Shown one piece after another: positions 1 to 8,888 of a stretch of 64,000 bases of DNA. The DNA is from Streptomyces pyxinae (GTDB lineage: Bacteria; Actinomycetota; Actinomycetes; Streptomycetales; Streptomycetaceae), in assembly GCF_024756275.1 (NCBI RefSeq), contig NZ_JANUGQ010000035.1:1-64000 (forward strand). The letters run 5' to 3'. How positions within the stretch are numbered: position 1 is the stretch's first letter; every line of letters begins with the position of its first letter. Below the pieces are notes generated by a model. It was not told where the DNA came from. It worked only from the letters and a program-made list of their open reading frames with translations, and did no database searches. A program made the position numbers and the translations under genes.

Positions 1-3000
1 CGCCCCCGAGCCGAACTCCGGCTCGGGCAGCGCCGTACGGTCGAGCTTCCCGTTGGCGGTCAGCGGCAGCCGGTCGAGCACCATGGCGGCGGCCGGAACC
101 ATGAAGTCCGGCAGCCGTTCGCCCAGGAAGGCCCGGAGCTCCTCGCCGGTCACCACCCCGGCGCCCTCGTCGGCCAGGACGGCGTACGCCACCAGCTGCC
201 GGCCGCCGCCACCCGTACCGCGGCCCCGGTGGGCCACCACGGCGGCCTGGGTCACCGCCGGGTGGGCGGTGAGGACGGCCTCCACCTCGGCCGGCTCCAC
301 CCGATGGCCCCGGATCTTGACCTGGTGGTCACTGCGGCCCACGAAGATCAGGTTTCCGTCGCCGTCCATGCGGGCGAGGTCGCCGGTGCGGTACATCCGG
401 CTGCCGGGCGGGCCGAACGGGTCGGGGACGAACCGCTCGGCCGTCTGTCCCGGGCGGCCGTGATAGCCGCGGGCCATGCCGTCGCCGGAGACGTACAACT
501 CGCCGACGACGCCCGGCGGTACGGGGCTCAGGGCAGGACCGAGCAGATGGACCCGGAGGTTGGGCAGCGGGGTGCCGAGCGGCAGGCTTCCGGAGCCGTC
601 CCACGTCCGGGCGCCGGAGAGCGCGAAGGCGGTGGTGTAGAAGGTCTCGCAGGGGCCGTAGGTGTTGACCACCCGGACGCCCGGGATGGCCTCGCGCACC
701 TTGCGGGTGAGTTCGGCCGGGAGCGCCTCGCCGCCGAACACCACCGTGTCGGCCTTGATCCGGCCGGTCAGCTGGTCCACCAGCTCCGCGAGCGCCGAGG
801 GCACGGTGCTGATGACACCGCCCGCCCAGCTGCCGCGCTCGGCCAGCACCAGGACGTCCCGGACCAGCTCCAGGGTGCCGCCGGAGCAGAGCGCGGAGAA
901 GATCTCGAACACCGAGATGTCGAAGGCGACCGAGGTGCCCGCCAGGGTGCGCGAACCGGGCGGCACGGCGAGCCAGTCCGGCATGCGCAGCACGGCGTTG
1001 ACCGCGGCGGCGTGGGTGACGGCCACCCCCTTGGGCACCCCGGTGGTGCCGGAAGTGCTCATGACGTACGCCAGATTGCCGGGGCGCAGCGGCCGGATCC
1101 GTTCGGCGTCGGTGGGATCGGCACTGGCCCCGGCACCGGCACCGGCGGCGTCCGGGCCCGTCGTGTCCCGGCCGGTGTCCGCGTCAGCCACGTCCCGTCC
1201 GGCGGCGGTCGCGCCGGCCCTCTCCCCTCCGGCGGGGGCGCGTACCTCGTCCAGGTAGAGGCGGGGCACCTCGCCGTCCGGCAGTACGGCCCCGCTGGGC
1301 GTGTCCGTCACGATCAGCGCGGGCCGGCCGGCGGCGAGCACCGCCGCCAGCCGGCCCGCGCCGTGCCCGGGGTCGACGGGGAGATAGGCCGCGCCTGACT
1401 TGAGCACACCGAGCAGGGCGACGACCAGCTCGGGGGTGCGCGGGAGGGCGACCGCGACCACGGACTCCGGGCCGATGCCGCGCCGGATCAGATGCCGGGC
1501 GAGCCGGTTGGCACGGGCGTTGAGGTCGCGGTAGCTGAGGGTGATGTCGTGGCAGACCACGGCGACGGCTTCCGGGCCGGCGGCCGCCTGCCGTTCGAAC
1601 AGCTCGGTCAGGGTGAGCGGCGGGGTGGGCACCGCCGTGTCCTGGAAGGCGTCCAGCAACTCCCGTTCGGCGGGCTCCAGTACGTCGATCCGGCCGACGG
1701 CGGCCCGGGGCCGGCCGACGAGGTGCCGCAGCACCCGGGCCAGCCGGCCGGCGAGCCGTTCGGCCGCTTCGTCGTCGTACAGATCGCGCTGGTACTGGAG
1801 CGACAGCCGCAGCCGGGGGTCGGCGGCGGCGAGCAGGGTGAGCGGGTAGTGGGTGGCGGCGAAGGGGCGGATCCCGGTGACGGTCACCCCGGAGGCGGCG
1901 GTGGCCGCGCTCAGGCCCGCCCGGTCCACGGGGAACGACTCGAAGACGACCAGGGTGTCGAAGAGGGCGTCGAGCCCGGTCGTCCGCTGGATGTCCGCCA
2001 GGCTCGGGTGCTGGTGGTCCAGCAGCGCCGCCTGCTGTTCCTGGAGGTCGGTCAGCAGTTGTTCGAAGGTGGTTCCTGGCGCGCAATCGACGCGTACCGG
2101 GACGGTGTTGACGAACATGCCGATCATCTCGTCCACCCCGGTCAGCGCGGCCGGACGCCCGGAGACGGTGGCGCCGAACACCACGTCGTCGCGGGCGGTG
2201 AGCCGGGAGAGCAGTACCGCCCAGGCCCCCTGGACCAGGGTGCTGAGGGTGACGGCCCGCTCGGCGGCCCAGCGGGCCAGCGCGGCCGCGTCTCCGGGCT
2301 CCAGCGGTACATCGGTGTGGCCGACGCCCGGGGTGCCGGACCGGGGCGCGCGGCCGGGCGCGAGCAGCACCGGTTCCGTCACCCCGGCGAGCGTGGCGGC
2401 CCACCGCCGGGCGGCCCCGGCGCGGTCCTGCCGGGCGAGCCAGGCCAGGAAGTCCCGGTAGCGCGGGGCCGGCGGCAGGGCATGGGCGGCGCCCCCGGAG
2501 CCGTACAGCCGCAGGAGTTCGCGCAGCAGCAGCGGCAGCGACCAGCCGTCGAGCAGCACATGGTGGACGGCGAGGACGAGTTCGGCCCGCCGCTCGGCCG
2601 TCACCGCCAGGGTCAACCGCAGCAGCGGCGGGGTCTCGGGGTCGAAGCGGCGGGCGCGGTCCTCGGCCAGCAGCCCGCCCAGGGCCGCCGCGCGGGCCTC
2701 CGGTGCGAGGCGGGTCAGATCGTGGTGGCGGAAGGGCAGGGCGACACCGTCCACGACGAGCTGCACCCGGTCCCCGGCCGAGTCGGTGACGAACGCGGTG
2801 CGCAGATTGGGATGGCGGTCGAGCAGCGCCTGACCGGCCGCCCGCAGCCGGCCGGGGTCGACGGCTCCGTCGAGGTGGACGACATACTGCATCTGATAGG
2901 CGTCGGTCTCCCCACCAGGAGCCCCCGCGACGGCCGTTGGGGCCTCGCCGGCCAGGGCGGAGTGGAAGAGCAGGCCGGACTGGAGCGGGGTGGCCGGCCA

Positions 3001-6000
3001 GACGTCCACCAGACCGGTGTGGCGCCGCTGCCAGCGGTCCAGGTCGCGCTGAGTGACCCGCACCAGGGGCAGGTCGGAGGGGGTGAGACCGCCTCCGCCG
3101 TGCTCGGTGACATGCCGGGCGAGGCCCTCCAGCGCCCGCTGCCACAGGCCGGCCAGTTCCCGGACCTCGGCGGCGGTGAGCACTCCGGTGGGGAAGGAGA
3201 ACAGCGCGGTGAGGCGCTCGGCGCCCGGCTCGGCACCGGTGCCGGTGCCTGAACCCGGGGCGGCGCCGGGGCCGGTGCCTGAACCCGGGGCGGCGCCGGG
3301 GTCGGCGCCGGTGTGCGTGCCGATCCCCGGGCCCGGACCGGTGTCCGTTCCGGTGCCGGTGTGCGTGCCCACGCCCGTGCCCGTGCCCGTGACGACCACA
3401 CCGATGTCGAGGGCGGCCGGCGCCGGTGTGTCCGGGGCGGGCGCGGCGACCGGTGCCGGGGTCTCCGGGGCCCGGTTCCAGCCCTGCCCGCGCAGCCCTT
3501 CGGGCAGGTCGGCGGCGGAGAACCGGCCCAGGTAGTTGAACTGGATCTGGCCCATCGGGAGCGCGCTCAGCTCGGGCGCGGTCGCGGGGTTGAGGTGGCG
3601 CAGCAGCCCGTAGCCGATGCCCTTGCCGGGAACCGCGCGCAGTTGCTCCTTGACCGCCGTGAGGACCTCGCCGGCGGCGGCGCCCCCGGCGAACGCCTCG
3701 TCCAGATCGCGGCCGGTGAGATCGAGCCGGACCGGACAGAGGCTGGTGAACCAGCCGACCGTACGGGAGAGTTCGGCGCCCGGCACGACGTCCTCCTCCC
3801 GGCCGTGCCCCTCCAGCCGGATCACCGTGGCGGCGTCCGGCGCCCCTTGGGACCCCTCCCGGGTACGGCGCCGCCGGACGACCGCCATGGCCAGCGCGGC
3901 GAGCAGCCCGTCCTCGACACTGCCGTGGAAGGCGGCCGGGAGCGCGGTGAGCAGGGCGCCGGTCAGCGCGGCCGGGAGCTCGACCCGGATGGTCTCCACG
4001 GTGGCGGCGACATCCGTCGCGGGGTCGAGCGGCCGGGCGCCGAGGAGCGGCTCGGGCGCCGCCACCGTCTCGCGCCAGTACGCCAGTTCCCCGGCCCGGT
4101 CGGAGCGGCCGGCCTCCGTCGCCAGGGCCCGGGTCCAGCCCCGCAACGAGGTGCCCACCGGGGGCAGTCGCGGCGTCCGGCCGGACCGTACCTGCTGCCA
4201 GGCGGTGGCGAGGTCGGGCAGCAGGACGCGCCAGGACACCCCGTCGACGGCCAGATGGTGGACGGCGACCACGAGCCGGCCGGGGGCCCCGGGGCCCGCG
4301 TCCAGCCAGCCGAACCGCACCATCGCCCCGGCCGCCGGGTCCAGCCGGGCCACCGCCGCCGCTGCCACCTCCCGCAGCCGGGCCGCCGTCGTCCCGCCGT
4401 CGGCCGCCTCCCCGCCGGGGCATCCGTCCCCGGGCCGTACGGTGTCCAGCCGCACCCGGTCCAGAAGGTGCCGGGCGTCGGTCGCGCCGGGCGGCGGGAT
4501 GTCCAGGGCGGCGCCCTCGGAGTCGTACACCAGACGGGCCCGCAGCACATCGTGCCGGGCCAGCACCGCGTCGAGGACCGAGGTCAGCGCGTCGGCCTCG
4601 ATGCCGACGGGCAGTTCGAGGGCGAGCCACTGGGCGAACCGGGCGAAGACGGGCCCCTGTTCGGCATGGAAGGCCGCCACCGGCAGCAGCGGCGTCCGTC
4701 CCAGATGGGCGCCCTCGGGTTCCCGGACGGCGGTGTCCGTGCCGCTCGCGGTCCGCTCGTCGGCCGCCCGGGCGAGCGCGGCGACGGTCCGGTGGGCGAA
4801 GACGTCCCGGGGCCGCAGCCCCAGCCCGGTGGCGCGGGAGACGACCTGGATGGCCCGGATGCTGTCGCCGCCGAGCAGAAAGAAGTCGTCGTCGGCGCCC
4901 ACCCGTTCGACACCCAGCACATCCGCGAAGGCGGCGGCGAGCTGCCGCTCGGCGGGACTGTCCGGCGCCCGGTGCGCGGGGCCGCCGAACGTGGGCGCGG
5001 GCAGGGCCGCGCGGTCCAGCTTGCCGTTGGGGCCGAGCGGCAGCCGGTCCAGCGCCACGAAGCCGGCCGGCACCATGTACTCGGGCAGCCGGGCGGCGGC
5101 GAACGCCCGCAGCTCGGCCGGGTCGGCACCGGCCCGGAAGTCGATGTCGCCGGCCTCGCCCGCCACGCTGCTGCCGACCCCACCGGAGCCCACGGGGACG
5201 ACATAGGCGATGAGTCGCGCGGGACCGCCGGCCCCCGGACCGCCCCGGTCCTCCGTACCGCCCCGGTCCTCCCGGGCGACGACGGCGACCCGGGCCACAC
5301 CGGGGTGGAGCAGCAGCGCCGACTCGATCTCACCCGGCTCGACCCGGAAGCCCCGGACCTTGACCTGGTGGTCGGCCCGGCCCAGGAACTCGACCTGGCC
5401 GTCGGCGTTCCAGCGGGCCAGGTCGCCGGTGCGGTACATGCGCGTCCCGGGCGGACCGTACGGATCGGGGGTGAACCGCTCGGCGGTCAGACCGGGCCGG
5501 CCGAGGTAGCCGCGGGCGAGCCCCGCGCCGGTCAGATACAGCTCGCCGGGCACGCCCCGGGGCACCGGGCGCAGCCAGGAGTCCAGGACATGGAGCCCGG
5601 TGTTGTGAATGGGGCGGCCGATGGGGACCGGGGAGACGCCGGTCCGGCAGGGCCAGGCGGTGACGTCCACGGCCGCCTCGGTGGGGCCGTACAGATTGTG
5701 CAGCTCGGTGCCGGACCCGGTGCCCGGCTCGGTGTCCGGTTCGCCGCCCGGCCCGGTGCCGGGCCCGGTGTCCGGTTCGCCGCCCGGCCCAGTGCCGGGC
5801 CCGGTGCCCGGTTCACTGCCGAACACCGCGTGAAACCGCTCCACCAGCTCGGCGGAGAGCGCCTCGCCGCTGCAGAACACACGGCGCAGTCCGGCCCCGG
5901 CGGCCCCGAAGGCGTTCTCGTCGCGCAGGAACTCGGCCAGCATCGAGGGCACGAAGTGCGCGGTGGTGACGGCCCGTTCCCGGATCAGCGCGGCCAGATG

Positions 6001-8271
6001 GGCCGGGTCCTTGTGGCCCTCGGGGCGGACCACCACCAGCGCCGCGCCGGTGATCAGCGGCCAGAAGAACTCCCAGACCGAGACGTCGAAGCCGGCGGGT
6101 GTCTTCTGGAGCACCCGGTCACCGGCGCCGAGACCGTACGTGTCCTGCATCCACAGCAGCCGGTTGGCGATCGCGCCGTGGGAGACGACCACCCCCTTGG
6201 GACGGCCCGTGGAGCCCGAAGTGAAGATCACATACGCCGGGTGGGCGGGGTCGGGAGCGGGGACCGGACCGGGACCGGAGGCCGGGCCGGAGGCGGAGAC
6301 CGGGCCGGGAGCGGAAAGGGGGCGGGGAGCCGCCTGGGCCCGGCCGATCGGCTTCGGCTTCGACCCGGGCTCCGGCTCGGCGTCCCGCTCCGGCAGGGCG
6401 TCCACCGCCAGACGCGCGGCGGCCGTCCGGGGCAGCGAGGGTTCCAGCCCGGCGGTGGTGAGCAGTACGGCCGGATCGGCGTCCCGCAGCATCTCCGCGA
6501 TGCGCCGGGCGGGCAGCGAGGGGTCCACGGGCAGATACGCCCCGCCGGCCAGGAGCACCCCCAGCAGCGACACCACCAGCTCGGCGGACCGGGGGACGGC
6601 GACCGCGACGATCCGCTCCGGACCGACCCCATGGGCACGGAGAATCCGCGCCAGCCCGGATGCCCTCCGGTGCAGCTCCCGGTAGGACAGCGAGGCTCCG
6701 TCGTCGCCGGCACCGGGCGTGTCCGCGGCCCCGGGGGTGTCGACCAGCACGGCCACGGCGTCGGGCGTGGCGGCGGCCTGCCGCTCGAACAGCTCGGGAA
6801 TGGTCACGAGCGGCCGGTCGACCGCGGTGGCGTCGAACTCCTCCGTGAGCAGCGTCCGTTCGGACGCGCCCAGCATGTCGAGGGATCGCGCCGGGGCGTG
6901 TGTGCGGGCCATCGTGGTCCGCAGAAAGGCGGCCAGCCGCTCGCTCAGGGCCCGGGCGTCGGTGTCGTCGTAGTGGGCCGCCGGCAGGTCCACCCGCACA
7001 TACAACTCGTCGCCGGGGCGGCCCTCCCCCTCCCGGTACACCGAGATCATCACCTCGTCGACGACCCCGAAGGAGCCGCCGGCGAAGGACGCCGGGCTGC
7101 CGGCGAAGTCGAGCCGTCCGACGGGCGGCATGATGTTGACGATGGCCCCGAAGGGACTGCGCTCGGCGCCACCCGCGCCGACGGCCCGCCGGATCTCGGA
7201 GATCTGGAGCGCGGCATGGCGGAAGACCGTCCGCTTGGCGTCCGTGAGCGCCCGCGCCAGCTCGGCCGGGCTCGCCGCCGGCGGCACCGGCAGCCGCAGC
7301 GGCACGATGTTGGACAGCACGGCCGGGGTGGCGCGCGCCGGGCCGACCCGGTTGCCGACCGTCAGCGAGAGCAGCGGCTCCGGCAGGTCGCACAGGTTCC
7401 GCAGGAACAGGGCGGTGGCCGCCGTGAGCAGGGTCGGCAGGGTGGTGCCCGCCGACTCGGCCGTACGCGCCCAGGCTTCCGCCTCCCGGCCCGGTACGGC
7501 CACGGTGTGATTGCGCACCCCGAGGGGCTCCGCGACGCCGCCCCAGTCCCGGGCGGCCGCCCGGAACGCGGGCGCCGGGTCCGGGGTGAGGCCCCGTGGC
7601 GGCCGGGCCGCCTGCGTGGTGTCTGCGAGGTACTCCCGCCAGAACGCCGTGTCCCGCGCGTGGCGGTCCGACTCCCGGTAGCGTGCGTCGGCCGCCGCCA
7701 GCTCCTCGGGGCCGACCCAGGCGGGCGCGGACACCGGCCGACCGGCCCTCAGCGCGCGGTACACCTCGGCGATCCGGGGGGACAGCAGGGTGAAGGCGCC
7801 ATGGGCGTCCGTGACGATGTGCGGGAACGCCAGTACGAGGACATGGCGCCGCTCGGCCAGCCGGATCGATCCGGCGCGGAAGAGCAGATCGCGCTCCAGA
7901 TCAAAGGGGTCGGACACAAGTTCGGACACCAGGGTGCGGGCCGCCCGTTCCGGGTCGGGCCGGTCGCTCAGATCGACCGTGAAGGGGCACCAGGGTCCGA
8001 GGGGGCGCGGTACCTGGCACGGGCGCCCGCCCTCCCCGCCCTCCCCGTCCGCGCCGCCCGCCTCCGAGGCCTCGGCGGTCGTCTCCGAACGGAAGTTCAC
8101 CAGGAGGGTGGGGGTGTTTTCGAGTACCAGCCGCAGCGCGTTCTCCAACAGGCCGGTGTCCAGGGGGCCGGTGATCTCCCACAGGGCCGTCACATTGTTG
8201 GGCACATCGGGTGTCAGCCGCTGAGCGACCCAGAAGCGTTCCTGGGCGGACGACACACTCGGAGACCGCAT
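1..8271 (-). CDS. Nonribosomal peptide synthetase, C-A-T-E-C-A, 3' end outside window
   Basis: Large NRPS read on the minus strand from ATG 8271 (RBS GGAGGAGAGG, 7 nt upstream), open to base 1: 2757 codons without a stop. C1 starts with SAQERFWVAQ; its HHxxxDG site reads PHIVTDA (residues 150-156), keeping the second His and the Asp. A1 has FTSGSTGRPKG near 682 and specificity residues D-V-W-H-F-S-L-V-D, the EntF-type serine code. T1 has LGGDS with Ser1137. The E domain has HHLAVDG at 1338-1344, so module 1 should present D-Ser. C2 (HHVLLDG, 1903-1909) follows E and should be a DCL domain. A2 has STSGTTGVPKG near 2405; its residues D-I-F-S-F-G-T-Y-T match no code I know. The window cuts just past A10 (NGKLDR). 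Gly/Pro/Thr-rich repeats interrupt A1 and the E-C2 junction. The product is unknown. Confidence 0.95.
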   Translation of the reverse strand, partial: MRSPSVSSAQERFWVAQRLTPDVPNNVTALWEITGPLDTGLLENALRLVLENTPTLLVNFRSETTAEASEAGGADGEGGEGGRPCQVPRPLGPWCPFTVDLSDRPDPERAARTLVSELVSDPFDLERDLLFRAGSIRLAERRHVLVLAFPHIVTDAHGAFTLLSPRIAEVYRALRAGRPVSAPAWVGPEELAAADARYRESDRHARDTAFWREYLADTTQAARPPRGLTPDPAPAFRAAARDWGGVAEPLGVRNHTVAVPGREAEAWARTAESAGTTLPTLLTAATALFLRNLCDLPEPLLSLTVGNRVGPARATPAVLSNIVPLRLPVPPAASPAELARALTDAKRTVFRHAALQISEIRRAVGAGGAERSPFGAIVNIMPPVGRLDFAGSPASFAGGSFGVVDEVMISVYREGEGRPGDELYVRVDLPAAHYDDTDARALSERLAAFLRTTMARTHAPARSLDMLGASERTLLTEEFDATAVDRPLVTIPELFERQAAATPDAVAVLVDTPGAADTPGAGDDGASLSYRELHRRASGLARILRAHGVGPERIVAVAVPRSAELVVSLLGVLLAGGAYLPVDPSLPARRIAEMLRDADPAVLLTTAGLEPSLPRTAAARLAVDALPERDAEPEPGSKPKPIGRAQAAPRPLSAPGPVSASGPASGPGPVPAPDPAHPAYVIFTSGSTGRPKGVVVSHGAIANRLLWMQDTYGLGAGDRVLQKTPAGFDVSVWEFFWPLITGAALVVVRPEGHKDPAHLAALIRERAVTTAHFVPSMLAEFLRDENAFGAAGAGLRRVFCSGEALSAELVERFHAVFGSEPGTGPGTGPGGEPDTGPGTGPGGEPDTEPGTGSGTELHNLYGPTEAAVDVTAWPCRTGVSPVPIGRPIHNTGLHVLDSWLRPVPRGVPGELYLTGAGLARGYLGRPGLTAERFTPDPYGPPGTRMYRTGDLARWNADGQVEFLGRADHQVKVRGFRVEPGEIESALLLHPGVARVAVVAREDRGGTEDRGGPGAGGPARLIAYVVPVGSGGVGSSVAGEAGDIDFRAGADPAELRAFAAARLPEYMVPAGFVALDRLPLGPNGKLDRAALPAPTFGGPAHRAPDSPAERQLAAAFADVLGVERVGADDDFFLLGGDSIRAIQVVSRATGLGLRPRDVFAHRTVAALARAADERTASGTDTAVREPEGAHLGRTPLLPVAAFHAEQGPVFARFAQWLALELPVGIEADALTSVLDAVLARHDVLRARLVYDSEGAALDIPPPGATDARHLLDRVRLDTVRPGDGCPGGEAADGGTTAARLREVAAAAVARLDPAAGAMVRFGWLDAGPGAPGRLVVAVHHLAVDGVSWRVLLPDLATAWQQVRSGRTPRLPPVGTSLRGWTRALATEAGRSDRAGELAYWRETVAAPEPLLGARPLDPATDVAATVETIRVELPAALTGALLTALPAAFHGSVEDGLLAALAMAVVRRRRTREGSQGAPDAATVIRLEGHGREEDVVPGAELSRTVGWFTSLCPVRLDLTGRDLDEAFAGGAAAGEVLTAVKEQLRAVPGKGIGYGLLRHLNPATAPELSALPMGQIQFNYLGRFSAADLPEGLRGQGWNRAPETPAPVAAPAPDTPAPAALDIGVVVTGTGTGVGTHTGTGTDTGPGPGIGTHTGADPGAAPGSGTGPGAAPGSGTGTGAEPGAERLTALFSFPTGVLTAAEVRELAGLWQRALEGLARHVTEHGGGGLTPSDLPLVRVTQRDLDRWQRRHTGLVDVWPATPLQSGLLFHSALAGEAPTAVAGAPGGETDAYQMQYVVHLDGAVDPGRLRAAGQALLDRHPNLRTAFVTDSAGDRVQLVVDGVALPFRHHDLTRLAPEARAAALGGLLAEDRARRFDPETPPLLRLTLAVTAERRAELVLAVHHVLLDGWSLPLLLRELLRLYGSGGAAHALPPAPRYRDFLAWLARQDRAGAARRWAATLAGVTEPVLLAPGRAPRSGTPGVGHTDVPLEPGDAAALARWAAERAVTLSTLVQGAWAVLLSRLTARDDVVFGATVSGRPAALTGVDEMIGMFVNTVPVRVDCAPGTTFEQLLTDLQEQQAALLDHQHPSLADIQRTTGLDALFDTLVVFESFPVDRAGLSAATAASGVTVTGIRPFAATHYPLTLLAAADPRLRLSLQYQRDLYDDEAAERLAGRLARVLRHLVGRPRAAVGRIDVLEPAERELLDAFQDTAVPTPPLTLTELFERQAAAGPEAVAVVCHDITLSYRDLNARANRLARHLIRRGIGPESVVAVALPRTPELVVALLGVLKSGAAYLPVDPGHGAGRLAAVLAAGRPALIVTDTPSGAVLPDGEVPRLYLDEVRAPAGGERAGATAAGRDVADADTGRDTTGPDAAGAGAGASADPTDAERIRPLRPGNLAYVMSTSGTTGVPKGVAVTHAAAVNAVLRMPDWLAVPPGSRTLAGTSVAFDISVFEIFSALCSGGTLELVRDVLVLAERGSWAGGVISTVPSALAELVDQLTGRIKADTVVFGGEALPAELTRKVREAIPGVRVVNTYGPCETFYTTAFALSGARTWDGSGSLPLGTPLPNLRVHLLGPALSPVPPGVVGELYVSGDGMARGYHGRPGQTAERFVPDPFGPPGSRMYRTGDLARMDGDGNLIFVGRSDHQVKIRGHRVEPAEVEAVLTAHPAVTQAAVVAHRGRGTGGGGRQLVAYAVLADEGAGVVTGEELRAFLGERLPDFMVPAAAMVLDRLPLTANGKLDRTALPEPEFGSGA

Positions 8272-8888
8272 GCGGGAACCTCTCCTCCACACTGATTCAC
8301 CAAGGGGGACCACGTGGACGTCTTCAGACTCTGCGCCGGTGATCGGAGGGTCAACTCGCTTGAAAGACTTGGGGCAGGCTTGTCCGGGCCCCGCGCCGAG
8401 CCGTCCTGTCGACAGGACACGGCCGACTCCGTTCGGCGGCGCACCCGCTGGTGACCGACAAGTGGCTCCGTACCACTTCGAATGCTCAAGTCGCCTGTGA
8501 TTGAGCGGTGTTGGCCAAGCGAACCGTGTTAGCGAACCGCAGGACCGGCTGCTAGCGTGACGGCCCCCGGCGCGGCTCCGGCCGCGCGCCGATTCCCGGA
8601 AGCGCTCCGTTCCGTCGGCAGGCCGGGCCGAATGAGCGTCCCCGCCGCTGGTACGCGTGTGTTCCGGTATTCCGGGCCCGCGCGCCTCGCACCCGCCGGC
8701 GCGCGGCCCACCCCTGAGAAGGCACGGCCGACACACCGAAATGCCGCCGCGAGCTCCCTGGCCCCTGAGCTCCCCCGAGTTCACCGGGCCCTTGAGCCCT
8801 GAGCCCTAAGCCCCTGAGGCTTTGAGCGCCTGAGTCCCTGGGCCCTTGAATCCCCGAGCCCCTGAGTTCCCGAGATGAGGAGAGGTCT
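8272..8888. promoter_or_regulatory. Divergent control region between NRPS and cyclodeaminase genes
   Basis: This 617-bp intergenic stretch separates the two diverging biosynthetic genes and holds no convincing gene. It contains a perfect 16-bp palindrome GTCCTGTCGACAGGAC (8403-8418), an inverted repeat AAGTGG-N7-CCACTT (8460-8478), an inverted repeat GCTCAA-N11-TTGAGC (8484-8506) and a direct repeat of AGCGAACCG with 13-bp period (8518-8526 and 8531-8539). A possible plus-strand promoter is TTAGCG (8529-8534), N18, TAGCGT (8553-8558), which would overlap the direct repeat. The part nearest the cyclodeaminase gene is a degenerate CCCTGAG-type repeat. The clustering of symmetric elements suggests one or more regulators act here, but no binding protein can be assigned. 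Confidence 0.6.
8745..8875. repeat. Degenerate CCCTGAG-type short tandem repeat
   Basis: About 130 bp upstream of the cyclodeaminase gene consist of many variants of the words CCCTGAG, CCCCGAG and CCCTTGA spaced 7-12 bp apart. It ends at the ribosome binding site of the next gene, so it lies in its probable 5' leader. Nothing suggests it is coding. Confidence 0.6.

Noticed and set aside
1184..4630. An 1148-codon minus-strand frame inside the NRPS
   Set aside because: It is offset from the frame that carries HHLAVDG, HHVLLDG and STSGTTG motifs, and its Arg-rich product is typical of a high-GC out-of-frame reading.
3313..8295. A very long plus-strand open frame (1660 codons) opposite the NRPS
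   Set aside because: It is an antisense shadow of the NRPS: the minus strand carries all NRPS motifs in one frame, and the plus frame is Gly/Arg/Pro-rich with no domain.
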